Origin: Arthrobacter sp. StoSoilB5
Lineage (GTDB): Bacteria > Actinomycetota > Actinomycetes > Actinomycetales > Micrococcaceae
Assembly: GCF_019977235.1 (NCBI RefSeq)
Contig: NZ_AP024646.1
Span: forward strand, 1,736,001 to 1,800,000
DNA length: 64,000 nucleotides
Direction of reading: 5' to 3'
Shown here: positions 47,459 to 61,776 of the stretch, piece by piece
Layout: every line of letters begins with the position of its first letter
Position numbering within the stretch: position 1 is the stretch's first letter
Translations under genes and position numbers: made by a program
Notes under the pieces: generated by a model
What the model saw: the letters and a program-made list of their open reading frames with translations, nothing else
Told to the model about the DNA's origin: nothing
Database searches by the model: none

Positions 47459-49687
47459 ATGCACGACGCTGATTTGGTCCACGAGCAGGAATACGTTGCT
47501 GGGCTATACGCCCGGCTCGATGAGCTGCGGGAAGAAAAGCGCGCCCAACTGGCGCAGGTGCGCAAGGCCGGTGCAGTGGGAACCATGCAAAACGTTTCGG
47601 AACGTGACGCGTTCGCCGCTCTGTACGAGGACCGTCTTGCCCAGCTCGACGCCGTCGACGACCGTTTGGTGTTCGGGCGCCTCGATCTGGATTCGGGTGA
47701 GGCGCAGTACATCGGCCGCATCGGGTTGTCCACGTCCGATCTCCAGCGGCTCATGGTTGACTGGCGTGCGCCCGAAGCCGGCCACTTCTACCAGGCCACC
47801 GCGTTCGACCGTCAAGGCGTGCGCCGCCGTCGGCACCTGATCCTGCAAGGTCGCGACGTGAAAGCGATCGAGGACGACGTCCTGGACGCCGGGATGCTCG
47901 CGGACAACGATTCCCTGCAGGGCGAGGGTGCGCTCCTCGCGGCCTTGAATTCCAAGCGCACGGGCCGCATGTCCGACATCGTGGGAACCATCCAGTCTGA
48001 GCAGGACAGGATCATCCGTTCCTCCATCTCCGGGGCGCTCGTCGTCCAAGGAGGTCCAGGCACGGGTAAGACGGCCGTCGCGCTCCATCGCGCCGCCTAT
48101 CTGCTGTACACGCACCGCGACCGCCTCAAGAGTGCTGGTGTGCTTCTCGTTGGCCCGTCGTCGTCGTTCATGCACTACATCGAGCGCGTCCTTCCATCGC
48201 TGGGCGAGACCGGCGTTGTCATGGCGAGCCTGGGCCGCCTTATGCCCGGAATCCACGCTGTTCCAGAGGAAGACGCTGACGTCGCGGCCCTCAAGGGCAA
48301 GCTCGACATGGCCACGGTGGTGGCGAACGCCGTCGCGAACCGGCAACGTACGCCTGCAGAAGACCGCATTCTCGAAGTCGATTCCCGCAAGCTGACGCTG
48401 ACCGTCCGCCAGGTCCGCCGTGCACGGGAAAAGGCCCGGGCCACCGGAAAGCCTCACAACGAAGCCCGGCTCACGTTCGTCAAGATCCTCCTGCGTGAGC
48501 TTACGGAGCAACTGACTGACCTCGTCGAGGAATCGAACATCGGCAATAACGCCGATCGCGCCTACCTCGCCGAAGACGTCCGGTCTGCCAGGGACGTCCG
48601 CATCGCGTTGAACCTTTGCTGGATGCCGATGACGCCGGAGAAGCTGATCTCCGAGCTCTTCAGCAAACCCGCCATCCTGGAGGCCTGCACGCCGCATCTG
48701 ACACCGGAACAGCGTTCGCTGCTGCAGCGGCCCGTCGATGCGCCCTGGACCGAGGCCGACGTCCCGCTCCTGGACGAAGCTGCCGAGCTGCTGGGTGAGC
48801 TGGACCCTGCCGCGGGCAGGGGACTGGCCCAGCAGGAAGCAGACCGCGCCCGCGATCTCGCCAACGCCAAGCAGACCCTGGCCAACATGGAAGCCATGGG
48901 CGTGGATGTCTTGGTGAGCGCGGAAGAGCTGGCAGACCAGAACCAGGAGCGCGAGAACCGGCTCACCGCAGCGGAGCGCGCCACGAGCGACCGTTCGTGG
49001 GCTTTCGGCCACATCGTGGTTGATGAGGCCCAGGAACTTTCGGCCATGCAATGGCGGCTCCTCGTGCGCCGCTGTCCCCTCAAGTCCTTCACGATCGTGG
49101 GGGACATCGCCCAGACGAGTGCCGCGGCCGGTGCCAATTCGTGGCAAAGCGCACTGGCGCCGTCGTTCGGTGACCGTTGGCAGCTCGAAGAGCTGACCGT
49201 GAACTACCGCACGCCATCCCAGATCGCGGAAGCTGCTGTCCGGATGGCCAACCGCGCAGGCCTCGTGGTCTCCGCTCCGAAGGCCGTCCGCGAAGGCAAA
49301 TGGTCACCCATCGTGGACCGCGTCGAAGCGGACGGCATCGTGTCGCGCCTGGTCGAGGTCCTGCCCGGGGAAGTGGAAGCCATCGACGGCGGCCTGCTCG
49401 CTGTGATCGCCGACGGCCCCCTGCTGCCGCAGGCGACTGCGGCGCTGCGCGCGATCTACGGTCGCCGCATCGGCGCGGGGGCTGGAAGCTACGAGCAGGA
49501 CATCGTGGTCATCAGTCCCAAGGAAGCGAAGGGTCTGGAATTTGATGGCGTCATCGTCCTGGAACCGGCCGCCATGCTCAATCAGGAGCATGGCAAGGTG
49601 GGCGACCTGTACGTCGCCATGACCCGACCCACGCAGCGGCTCAGGCTCATCGCTGCGGCACCGCTACCTGCCGGCATCGAACGCTAG
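47459..49687 (+). CDS. HelD-type RNA polymerase-associated SF1 helicase
   Basis: The product is 742 residues. An N-terminal coiled-coil arm (about 5-65) precedes the UvrD-like core: Walker A GGPGTGKT (198-205), Walker B VVDEAQEL, motif III GDIAQT, and the C-terminal motif AKGLEFDGVIV with VAMTRP. The size and the arm fit actinobacterial class II HelD, which releases stalled or rifampicin-bound RNA polymerase from DNA; the HelR subtype protects from rifampicin. Assignment to HelD rather than another UvrD-like helicase is from overall layout. Confidence 0.82.
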   Translation: MHDADLVHEQEYVAGLYARLDELREEKRAQLAQVRKAGAVGTMQNVSERDAFAALYEDRLAQLDAVDDRLVFGRLDLDSGEAQYIGRIGLSTSDLQRLMVDWRAPEAGHFYQATAFDRQGVRRRRHLILQGRDVKAIEDDVLDAGMLADNDSLQGEGALLAALNSKRTGRMSDIVGTIQSEQDRIIRSSISGALVVQGGPGTGKTAVALHRAAYLLYTHRDRLKSAGVLLVGPSSSFMHYIERVLPSLGETGVVMASLGRLMPGIHAVPEEDADVAALKGKLDMATVVANAVANRQRTPAEDRILEVDSRKLTLTVRQVRRAREKARATGKPHNEARLTFVKILLRELTEQLTDLVEESNIGNNADRAYLAEDVRSARDVRIALNLCWMPMTPEKLISELFSKPAILEACTPHLTPEQRSLLQRPVDAPWTEADVPLLDEAAELLGELDPAAGRGLAQQEADRARDLANAKQTLANMEAMGVDVLVSAEELADQNQERENRLTAAERATSDRSWAFGHIVVDEAQELSAMQWRLLVRRCPLKSFTIVGDIAQTSAAAGANSWQSALAPSFGDRWQLEELTVNYRTPSQIAEAAVRMANRAGLVVSAPKAVREGKWSPIVDRVEADGIVSRLVEVLPGEVEAIDGGLLAVIADGPLLPQATAALRAIYGRRIGAGAGSYEQDIVVISPKEAKGLEFDGVIVLEPAAMLNQEHGKVGDLYVAMTRPTQRLRLIAAAPLPAGIER

Positions 49688-49711
49688 GAAAAGTGGACTC
49701 AACAATCCTGC

Positions 49712-49717
49712 TAACTT
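49712..49717 (+). promoter_or_regulatory. -10 element for leaderless tyrS
   Basis: TAACTT ends 7 bases before the GTG at 49725; no ribosome site is visible. Confidence 0.4.
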
Positions 49718-49724
49718 AGAACTC

Positions 49725-51035
49725 GTGTCACACGTAAACAACATCGAGTCCCAGCACAACGATCCCGCCTTTGCCAACATCTGGCAGGAGCTCAAATGGC
49801 GCGGCCTGGTCCACGTTTCCACCGATGAAACGGAACTGGAAAAGCTGCTCGCCGGGGATCCGATCACGTATTACTGTGGCTTCGATCCCACCGCTCCGTC
49901 CCTCCACCTGGGTAACCTCGTGCAGCTGCTGCTGATGCGGCGCCTGCAGTTGGCGGGCCACAAGCCGCTCGGCCTGGTTGGGGGTTCCACGGGCCTGATC
50001 GGTGATCCGCGTCCGACGGCGGAGCGCACCTTGAACACCAAGGACACGGTGGCGGAGTGGGTCGGCTACCTCCAGGGCCAGGTGCGCCGTTTCCTCAGTT
50101 TCGAGGGCGAGAACGCGGCGCGCATGGTCAACAACCTGGACTGGACGGCGCCGCTGAGTGCCATCGACTTCCTCCGTGAGATCGGCAAGCACTTCCGGGT
50201 GGGCACCATGCTGCGCAAGGATGCCGTCGCCTCGCGTTTGAGCTCCGAAGAGGGCATCAGCTACACCGAGTTCAGCTACCAGATCCTGCAGGGCATGGAC
50301 TACCTCCAACTGTTCCGTGACTACGGCTGTGCACTGCAGACCGGCGGCTCGGACCAGTGGGGCAACCTCACCAGCGGTACGGAACTGATCCGCAAGGTGG
50401 AAGGCAAGAGCGTCCACGCCCTTGGTACGCCGCTCATCACCAACTCTGACGGTACCAAGTTCGGCAAGAGCGAGGGCAACGCCATCTGGCTGGACCCCGA
50501 AATGTGCAGCCCGTACGCGTTCTACCAGTTCTGGCTGAACACGGCGGATGCTGACGTGGTGGATAGGCTCAAAGTCTTCACGTTCCTTTCGCGCGCAGAA
50601 ATTGAAGAGCTTGGCCGGGCTGTAGCGGAGCGTCCCTTCGCGCGGGAAGGCCAGAAGAAGCTCGCATTCGAGGTCACCTCCTTGGTGCATGGCGTCGATG
50701 CAACCGAAAAGGTCATCGCCGCTTCGGCAGCACTTTTCGGCAACGGCGACCTCACCGTCCTGGACGAGCGCACCCTGGAAGCAGCGACGTCGGAACTTCC
50801 CTCCGCCAAGATCAGTGCCGAGGGTCTTGGGATCATCGACCTGTTGGTGGCCTCCGGTTTGTCCGACAGCAAGTCGGCAGCCCGACGGACCGTCGGCGAG
50901 GGCGGCGCCTACGTGAACAACACCAAGGTGTCCGATCCCGAGGCTGTTATCGCCCAGGACGAACTGCTTCATGGCCGGTATCTGCTCCTTCGCCGGGGCA
51001 AGAAGAACCTGGCGACCATTGAGGTTTCGGCCTAG
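49725..51035 (+). CDS. tyrS: Tyrosyl-tRNA synthetase
   Basis: The product is 436 residues, a class I synthetase that charges tRNA-Tyr. The HIGH motif appears as HLGN after DPTAPSL, and KMSKS as KFGKS. The GGSDQWGN tyrosine-binding segment is intact. A C-terminal S4 RNA-binding domain (about 365-430) follows. The start is a GTG, probably leaderless. A terminator follows. Confidence 0.98.
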   Translation: MSHVNNIESQHNDPAFANIWQELKWRGLVHVSTDETELEKLLAGDPITYYCGFDPTAPSLHLGNLVQLLLMRRLQLAGHKPLGLVGGSTGLIGDPRPTAERTLNTKDTVAEWVGYLQGQVRRFLSFEGENAARMVNNLDWTAPLSAIDFLREIGKHFRVGTMLRKDAVASRLSSEEGISYTEFSYQILQGMDYLQLFRDYGCALQTGGSDQWGNLTSGTELIRKVEGKSVHALGTPLITNSDGTKFGKSEGNAIWLDPEMCSPYAFYQFWLNTADADVVDRLKVFTFLSRAEIEELGRAVAERPFAREGQKKLAFEVTSLVHGVDATEKVIAASAALFGNGDLTVLDERTLEAATSELPSAKISAEGLGIIDLLVASGLSDSKSAARRTVGEGGAYVNNTKVSDPEAVIAQDELLHGRYLLLRRGKKNLATIEVSA

Positions 51036-51060
51036 TTCGCCTACTCAACGCACATACCTG

Positions 51061-51094
51061 AAAGGGCCGGCAACTGCTATGGTTGCCGGCCTTT
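51061..51094 (+). terminator. Intrinsic terminator of tyrS
   Basis: GGCCGGCAAC pairs with GTTGCCGGCC around the loop TGCTATG, followed by TTTT, 25 bases after the tyrS stop. Confidence 0.92.
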
Positions 51095-51201
51095 TCTGCG
51101 TTTAAGCGTGCTTGTTCTGCCGTGCGGTGGCAGCCGTCATCCTCTGCGCGTTCGCTCGTTCCTTGCGTGGACGCGCGCTGCCGGGTGACCGCCGCCTTTG
51201 G

Positions 51202-51278
51202 TTGTTCTCTCACGTCCTGAGGCGTTTTGGGGTTTGTTCTCTCACGTCCTGACGTTTTTTGGGCGTTGCTCTCTCGGG
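51202..51278. repeat. Second cluster of the 32-bp repeat family
   Basis: Two full units and a stub: 51202-51232 (TTGTTCTCTCACGTCCTGAG, then GCGTTTTGGGG), 51233-51264 (same core, then ACGTTTTTTGGGC) and 51265-51278 (GTTGCTCTCTCGGG). They share CTCTC-CAC-TCCTG and the G/T-rich end with the units at 44993-45119 and show the same alternation of a GGCG form with an ACG form. Confidence 0.8.
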
Positions 51279-51477
51279 TAGTCGTGGTTTTTGGTGGGGT
51301 TGTTGGGGACGTTCGACGGCGGTAGTTGGCGTTAGTGCCTGGCGGCCTGGGTCGTGGGGCTTGACCCGTGTGACGGGCTTCACGGTAGTTGTTTTGGCGA
51401 TTCCGGGCTGGTCCTAAGCCCTGGGTGGGGGTGTTTGGCGTGTGTTTGCGGGGTTTTTGGGTGGTGTTGGGGTGGAT

Positions 51478-51506
51478 TTGTGTGGGGGCTTGTGGGCGTG
51501 TAATGT
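51478..51506 (+). promoter_or_regulatory. Candidate rRNA promoter
   Basis: TTGTGT (51478-51483), a 17-base spacer, and TAATGT (51501-51506) preceded by TG. Spacing is ideal, but other promoters may exist in this region. Confidence 0.45.
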
Positions 51507-51754
51507 CTTCTGAGTCGCCGCGAGTGAGACAGCTTGGAGCTGGAAGCCGTGGGGGCCGACCCCCTTTGATAACAGCCTGGAATATGGCGCGCTTTTGGGC
51601 GTGCGGGTAGCCGGGTGGGGCCGAGGATCGGATCGGGAATCGCGGGAACGCTGATTTGCCAGGATGCGGTTGTTCGGGTAAGTTTGAAAAGTTGCTCCGG
51701 AGCGATCCAGTGGCCCGTTTGGGTTGGTGGTGGTACAGCTTTGGAATAGTGACC

Positions 51755-51782
51755 TGTTGTTTGAGAACTCAATAGTGTGCCA
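51755..51782 (+). promoter_or_regulatory. rRNA leader boxA-like antitermination motif
   Basis: TGTTGTTTGAGAACTCAATA with GTGTGCCA after it. The same TGTTGTTTGAGAACT core recurs in the 16S-23S spacer at 53871. This duplicated element is the conserved actinobacterial rRNA antitermination/processing sequence. Confidence 0.65.
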
Positions 51783-51946
51783 AGTTTGTTGATGCCGATT
51801 GTTTTATTGATTGGTTGAAATTATGGCCGGATTGCTGCGCACCCCCGTGTGTGGTGGTCTGGTTTTCAGCTGGTTTCGAATTTTGTGCAGCCATGGTCCG
51901 TCGTTATTTCCGGTGGGTGTGGTTGTGTCTGTTTGATTTTTTGTTT

Positions 51947-57154
<5,208 letters not shown>

Positions 57155-57318
57155 ACACACAAACACTGCACGCGTCCACTATGTGGTTCCCGAACAACAA
57201 CACCGTTGCTCACAGGAACAAACACAACTAAATAACAACACCACAATGTTGTAACCACAAAACTTCCCACCCCCCAACCGGCACCAACCGGCAAAAAAGG
57301 CGGGGGACGGGTAACAAG

Positions 57319-57436
57319 GTTACGGCGGTCATAGCGTGGGGGAAACGCCCGGTCCCATTCCGAACCCGGAAGCTAAGACCCACAGCGCCGATGGTACTGC
57401 ACCCGGGAGGGTGTGGGAGAGTAGGACACCGCCGGA
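57319..57436 (+). rRNA. 5S ribosomal RNA
   Basis: GTTACGGCGGTCATAGCG pairs with the 3' end near ACACCGCCGGA; the CCCATTCCGAAC and GAAGCTAAG loops are typical. Length is about 118 bases. It lies 164 bases after 23S. Confidence 0.95.
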
Positions 57437-57449
57437 CACACATTAGGTA

Positions 57450-57485
57450 GAGACCCCCCCAACCCACACCAGGTCGGGGGGTCTC
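57450..57485 (+). terminator. First rRNA operon terminator
   Basis: GAGACCCCCC pairs with GGGGGGTCTC around a 16-base loop, 13 bases after 5S. Confidence 0.88.
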
Positions 57486-57499
57486 CCACATTTAAACCA

Positions 57500-57532
57500 G
57501 GCAAGCCCCGACCCTCACGGCCGGGGCTTGCC
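57500..57532 (+). terminator. Second rRNA operon terminator
   Basis: GGCAAGCCCCG pairs with CGGGGCTTGCC around an 11-base loop. No T-run follows; it backs up the first terminator. Confidence 0.85.
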
Positions 57533-57754
57533 CCATTTAACCCACCAAACAACGCAGCGCCAACAAGGCTGTGAGACGTGCCACGGAACACCTCTGCGGG
57601 TGCCCAGCCGTTCGGTGCCTGAGGCGCCGTCGCCTAGAATTGCATAAGACATACGAGTCGGCAGCGCAGTGTTGCAGGCGGCGTGACAACGAAATAAGGG
57701 TTATGAGCGACTACGCACGCGCCAGTGGTCGGCTCGCAACAGGAGGAATCCACC

Positions 57755-59695
57755 ATGGCTGAGCACAACGGCGGCAATCGCGACGGCAACCGCGGGAACT
57801 CTGGCGGGAATCGCGGCGATCGCGGGTCTTTCCGCCCCAACAACAACTCCGGTGGGGATCCGCGGGGATTCCGTTCCAGGGAGAATCGCGACGGCAAGGA
57901 GCAAGGCCGTTCATTCGGTGGCGATCGTGATCGCAAGCCCTTTGGTGACCGTGGTGATCGTCCGGCCCGTGATGGCGAGCGTCGCCCGTTCAACAGTGAC
58001 CGTGGCGAGCGTAAGCCCTTTGGTGACCGTCCTGAGCGCGCCGGGGAGCGTCGTTCCTTCGGTGGCGATCGTGACCGTAAGCCTTTCGGTGACCGTGGTG
58101 ATCGTCCGGCCCGTGATGGCGAGCGTCGCCCGTTCAACAGTGACCGTGGCGAGCGTAAGCCGTTCGGTGACCGTCCTGAGCGCGGCCCGCGGAACTTCGA
58201 TGGTCCGCGCCGTGACGGCGAAGAGCGTCGCCCGTTCAACAGCGACCGTGGCGAGCGTAAGCCCTTTGGTGACCGTCCGGCCCGCGATGGTGAACGTCGT
58301 TCCTTCGGTGGCGATCGTGACCGTAAGCCTTTCGGTGACCGTGGTGATCGTCCGGCCCGCGATGGCGAGCGTCGCCCTTTCAACAGCGACCGTGGCGAGC
58401 GTAAGCCGTTCGGGGACCGTCCGGCCCGTGATGGCGAGCGTCGTTCCTTCGGTGGCGACCGTGGCGAGCGTAAACCCTTTGGTGGCCGTCCTGAGCGCGG
58501 TCCTCGGAACTTTGATGGTCCGCGTCGTGATGGCGAAGAACGTCGTCCGTACAGCAGTGACCGTGGCGAGCGTAAGCCCTTTGGTGACCGTCCTGAGCGC
58601 GGCGGCGAGCGTCGTTCCTTCGGTGGCGACCGTGGCGATCGAGCCGGCTCCTGGGAAGAGCGTCCGGCCCGGGTTCCCAACGCCAAGGACATCCGCAGCG
58701 CCAACCGCCCTGACCGCGAACGCTCTCCCGAGATCGATGAGGACGTCACAGGTAAGGAACTTGACCGCGCCACGGGGCATCAGATCAAGACCCTGGAAGA
58801 GCAGAGCGCAGGCTGGGTTGCAAAGCACCTGGTCATGGCTGGCCGCCTGATCGACGTCGAGCCCGAGCTGGCTTTCCAGCACGCGCTTGCTGCCAGCCGT
58901 AGGGGTGGCCGGCTGTCGGCTGTTCGGGAAGCTGTTGGCCTGACGGCTTATGCTGCTGGCCATTATGGCGAGGCTCTGCGGGAATTCCGTACGTACCGCC
59001 GCATCAGCGGATCCAACGTTCATCTGCCCGTCATGGCGGACTGTGAGCGTGGCCTTGGCCGCCCTGACCGTGCTCTGGACATGGTCCGGTCCCCTGAAGC
59101 GCAGGACCTGGACGCGCCGGGCAAGGTAGAGCTGGCGATCGTGGCTTCGGGCGCCCGGGCGGACCTCAACCAGCTTGATGCTGCTGTTGCCGAACTTGAG
59201 ATCCCGCAGCTGGACATCAACCGGGCATTCTCTTACAGCCCCCGCCTGTTCCGTGCTTATGCTGAAGCACTGACGGCTGTGGGTCGGACTGAGGAAGCCG
59301 AAAAGTGGACTCGTCAGGCACTGGTAGCCGAGAATGCCCTGGGTGTTGGCGACTTCGCCGAACCGGAAATTCTTGACCTCGGCTGGGACGAGCAGGAAGA
59401 AGCAGCAGCTGCACGGAAGCCGCGCTTCGAGAAGCGCGGTGAGGATTCCGACGTCGTGAGGCCGGAAAGCGAATCGGTGATCGCCGAGGCGGCTGCTGCA
59501 GATGCCGAATACGACGACGTTGACATTGACGATGCCGAGTCGGATTACTTCGAGTCGGACGACGCTGAGTCGGACATTGATTCAGCCGACGAAGCCGATG
59601 AAACGGACGAAGCCGACGAAGCAGAAGAGGCTGACGAAACCGTAACCCACACGGAACCCACCCAGGAACAGGGCACTGACTCCCAGCATGGCTGA
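57755..59695 (+). CDS. Arg/Gly/Asp-rich repeat protein with TPR-like C-terminal domain (Rv1691-like)
   Basis: The product is 646 residues from ATG 57755 behind AGGAGG. Residues about 45-305 consist of about ten repeats of 22-35 residues built from GERRPFNSDRGERKPFGDRP and GERRSFGGDRDRKPFGDRGD blocks, extremely rich in Arg, Gly and Asp. Residues about 335-555 are helical TPR-like repeats (AFQHALAASRR, YAAGHYGEALREFRTYRR, GRPDRALDM), and an acidic Asp/Glu tail ends the protein. The TPR part and the neighbours match M. tuberculosis Rv1691. The RG region resembles disordered RNA-binding segments. Function is unknown. The repeats are also nearly identical at DNA level. Confidence 0.85.
   Translation: MAEHNGGNRDGNRGNSGGNRGDRGSFRPNNNSGGDPRGFRSRENRDGKEQGRSFGGDRDRKPFGDRGDRPARDGERRPFNSDRGERKPFGDRPERAGERRSFGGDRDRKPFGDRGDRPARDGERRPFNSDRGERKPFGDRPERGPRNFDGPRRDGEERRPFNSDRGERKPFGDRPARDGERRSFGGDRDRKPFGDRGDRPARDGERRPFNSDRGERKPFGDRPARDGERRSFGGDRGERKPFGGRPERGPRNFDGPRRDGEERRPYSSDRGERKPFGDRPERGGERRSFGGDRGDRAGSWEERPARVPNAKDIRSANRPDRERSPEIDEDVTGKELDRATGHQIKTLEEQSAGWVAKHLVMAGRLIDVEPELAFQHALAASRRGGRLSAVREAVGLTAYAAGHYGEALREFRTYRRISGSNVHLPVMADCERGLGRPDRALDMVRSPEAQDLDAPGKVELAIVASGARADLNQLDAAVAELEIPQLDINRAFSYSPRLFRAYAEALTAVGRTEEAEKWTRQALVAENALGVGDFAEPEILDLGWDEQEEAAAARKPRFEKRGEDSDVVRPESESVIAEAAAADAEYDDVDIDDAESDYFESDDAESDIDSADEADETDEADEAEEADETVTHTEPTQEQGTDSQHG
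57910..58640 (+). repeat. Coding tandem repeat array in the RG-rich gene
   Basis: Nearly identical blocks recur, such as CGTCGTTCCTTCGGTGGCGA, GGCGAGCGTAAGCCCTTTGG and GGTGACCGTCCTGAGCGCGG. Two kinds of block alternate, and a longer block with CGGAACTTCGATGGTCCGCG appears twice. Copy number may vary between strains. Confidence 0.9.
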
Positions 59696-60674
59696 TTCAC
59701 TCGTTTCGTATTTTGACGCCGTTCTTTCCGATCTTGACGGCGTTGTCTATGCAGGTCCCCATGCCATTCCCGGGGCTGTGGAGTCGCTGAAGCGGCTGGA
59801 AACAGTCGGCGTCGGGTTGGGATATGTGACGAACAACGCCTCGCGTACCCCCGCCCAGGTTGCCGCGCATTTGCGGGAACTCGGCGCGCCTGCGGAGGAC
59901 CACCAGGTGGTCAGCTCTTCGCAGGCCGCGGGGGAGTTGCTTGCTTCCATGCTGCCTGCCGGGTCTCACGTCCTCATCACGGGCAGTGCGGCGTTGGCCC
60001 ACGAGATCGAACTCGTGGGCCTCAAGCCCGTGCATAGCGCTGCGGAGTCGCCGGTGGCTGTTGTCCAGGGCTTCAACCCGGAGATCGGTTGGAAGGACCT
60101 CGCTGAGGCCTCCTATGTTGTTGCCGGTGGCGCCCAATGGTTCGCGACCAACACGGATATGTCCATCCCGCAGGCGCGCGGTATGGCTCCTGGTAACGGC
60201 ACGCTCGTTGCCGCGGTGGCGGCCGCTACAGGCAAGACGCCGCTGGTGGCCGGGAAACCCGAAGCGCCGTTGTTCCACGCTGCTGCCAAGCGGCTGAAGT
60301 CTGATCGCCCGCTGGTGGTGGGGGACCGCTTGGACACGGACATCCTCGGCGGAAACCGGGCTGGATTTGCGACGGCGGCAGTGCTCACCGGGGTGGATAC
60401 CACACTGACGATTTTGGCTGCGCGGACGGAAGAGCGCCCCGACTACTTGTTGGCGAACTTGGGTGACCTTTACGCTCCCTACCCGGAAATCGTCAGCGAC
60501 GCCGGCACCTACCGTTGCGGTGCAGCATCAGCCATTGCCGAGGACGGCAAGGTCACGCTCACGGGGCACAAGGATGACCTCGACGCGTGGCGGGCCGCGT
60601 GTGCGGCATGGTGGGCTGCGGTTCCGGACACCGCTGTGGCCCAAGCGCCCCAGCTGGAATGGCGAACTCACTAG
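59688..60674 (+). CDS. HAD-IIA family sugar/glycerol phosphatase
   Basis: The product is 328 residues. HAD motif I appears as LSDLDGVVY with the nucleophile Asp15, the cap is of type C2 (IIA, NagD-like), and the C-terminal motif VVGDRLDTDILGG supplies the metal-binding aspartates. The homologue at this locus in M. tuberculosis (Rv1692) is a glycerol-3-phosphate phosphatase; that activity is inferred here. Its ATG overlaps the end of the repeat gene by 8 bases. Confidence 0.9.
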   Translation: MADSLVSYFDAVLSDLDGVVYAGPHAIPGAVESLKRLETVGVGLGYVTNNASRTPAQVAAHLRELGAPAEDHQVVSSSQAAGELLASMLPAGSHVLITGSAALAHEIELVGLKPVHSAAESPVAVVQGFNPEIGWKDLAEASYVVAGGAQWFATNTDMSIPQARGMAPGNGTLVAAVAAATGKTPLVAGKPEAPLFHAAAKRLKSDRPLVVGDRLDTDILGGNRAGFATAAVLTGVDTTLTILAARTEERPDYLLANLGDLYAPYPEIVSDAGTYRCGAASAIAEDGKVTLTGHKDDLDAWRAACAAWWAAVPDTAVAQAPQLEWRTH

Positions 60675-60683
60675 ACTGGTGCG

Positions 60684-60947
60684 ATGACCGAGCCCAACAA
60701 TCTGCCCGAAGCTGAGGCTGAACGGCCTGCTGTCCACTGGCCGGAGGCTCTGGATCCCACCGGCGATGCCCCTGTGGACCGTGCCCTGAGCTTGCTGGAA
60801 GGGGTTCAGGGTGCTCCGGTGGCAGACCATGCGGGGCTGTATTCAGCTCTTCATGACTCTCTCCTGGAGGCGCTGGATGCTGAGCCTGGCCTGCCGCCGG
60901 CTGCGGACCGGCATGCCAGTCCTACCCGCCCGGAAGGCGACGAATAG
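60684..60947 (+). CDS. Small conserved acidic protein (Rv1693-like position)
   Basis: The product is 87 residues, acidic and rich in Ala and Pro, with a central helix pattern PVDRALSLLEGV and LYSALHDSLLEAL. It starts 9 bases after the HAD stop and ends 3 bases before tlyA, so it belongs to the operon. M. tuberculosis has a small gene at the same place (Rv1693). No function is known. Confidence 0.8.
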   Translation: MTEPNNLPEAEAERPAVHWPEALDPTGDAPVDRALSLLEGVQGAPVADHAGLYSALHDSLLEALDAEPGLPPAADRHASPTRPEGDE

Positions 60948-60950
60948 CGG

Positions 60951-61763
60951 ATGGCCAGACTTGATCAGGAACTCGTCACGCGTGGGCTGGCGAGGTCCCG
61001 GACGCATGCTGCCAAGCTCATTAGCGACGGCAAGGTGAGTTCGGGTGGGGTTGTGTTCGCCAAAGCGGCCCAGCAGGTGGACGCCGATACGGAGCTGGAC
61101 GTCCAATCCCACCTCGAGGACATTTACGTGAGCCGGGCCGGGCACAAGTTGGCGGGCGCGCTGGCCGCTTTTCCTGGGGTCGAGGTAGCCGGCCGCCGGT
61201 GTCTCGACGCCGGTGCCTCCACGGGCGGCTTCACTGACGTGCTGCTTCGCCAAGGTGCCGCGCAAGTGGTGGCGGTGGACGTCGGGCATGGCCAACTGGT
61301 GCCGCTCCTTCGGGATGATCCGAGGGTGGTGGTCCATGAGGGGCTCAATGTCAGGTATATGACGCCGGAGCAGATCGGCGGCACCGCAGCCCTGACCGTC
61401 GCAGACCTGTCCTTCATTTCCCTGACGTTGGTCCTGGGGCCGCTTGCTGCTTGTACGGAACCTGGTGGGGACCTTGTCCTGATGGTCAAGCCGCAGTTCG
61501 AAGTGGGCAAGGAGCGGCTGAGCCGCACAGGTGTCGTGTCATCGGAGCATGAACGACGCCGGGCGGTGGCCCAAGTGGCCCGCGGTGCCGTTGATGCCGG
61601 GCTGGAACTTCACGGCCTGGCGGCCAGTCCTCTGCCGGGCCAGGACGGAAATGTTGAATACTTCCTGTGGATGAAGCGCAGGATGTCCGCGGTGTTGCCT
61701 AAGATCGAAGAGCGGGACGAGGACGTTGCTGCGTTGATAAAGAACCTCTGGCCGAACGACTAG
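60951..61763 (+). CDS. tlyA: TlyA: 16S/23S rRNA 2'-O-methyltransferase
   Basis: The product is 270 residues. An N-terminal S4 domain (about 1-60, RLDQELVTRGLARSR) is followed by an FtsJ-type methyltransferase with the SAM motif LDAGASTGGFTDV and the catalytic-core residues ADLSFISL and MVKPQFE. TlyA methylates cytidines in 16S and 23S rRNA and makes mycobacteria sensitive to capreomycin. Some relatives are annotated as haemolysins; that is not implied here. Confidence 0.95.
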   Translation: MARLDQELVTRGLARSRTHAAKLISDGKVSSGGVVFAKAAQQVDADTELDVQSHLEDIYVSRAGHKLAGALAAFPGVEVAGRRCLDAGASTGGFTDVLLRQGAAQVVAVDVGHGQLVPLLRDDPRVVVHEGLNVRYMTPEQIGGTAALTVADLSFISLTLVLGPLAACTEPGGDLVLMVKPQFEVGKERLSRTGVVSSEHERRRAVAQVARGAVDAGLELHGLAASPLPGQDGNVEYFLWMKRRMSAVLPKIEERDEDVAALIKNLWPND

Positions 61764-61776
61764 AAAGCAGAACCCG

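Larger units (their letters stand above)
51095..51946 (+). promoter_or_regulatory. rRNA operon upstream region
   Basis: This long stretch contains no convincing gene. It holds the second cluster of 32-bp-type repeats (51202-51278), G/T-rich low-complexity sequence (about 51280-51500), a candidate promoter (51478-51506) and the transcribed rRNA leader with an antitermination-like motif (51755-51782). Confidence 0.65.
57437..57754 (+). promoter_or_regulatory. Region after 5S: two terminators, then promoter of the RG-rich gene
   Basis: Two terminator hairpins occupy 57450-57532. A TAGAAT hexamer lies at 57635-57640 in a sequence that then leads to the AGGAGG ribosome site before 57755. No other gene is supported in these 318 bases. 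Confidence 0.6.

Noticed and set aside
57634..58773. Long antisense open frame (379 codons) and further long frames on both strands over the RG-rich repeats
   Set aside because: A short repeat without stops opens several frames at once. The product is a Ser/Arg repeat with no start signal, and the sense frame has AGGAGG, a TPR domain and syntenic support.
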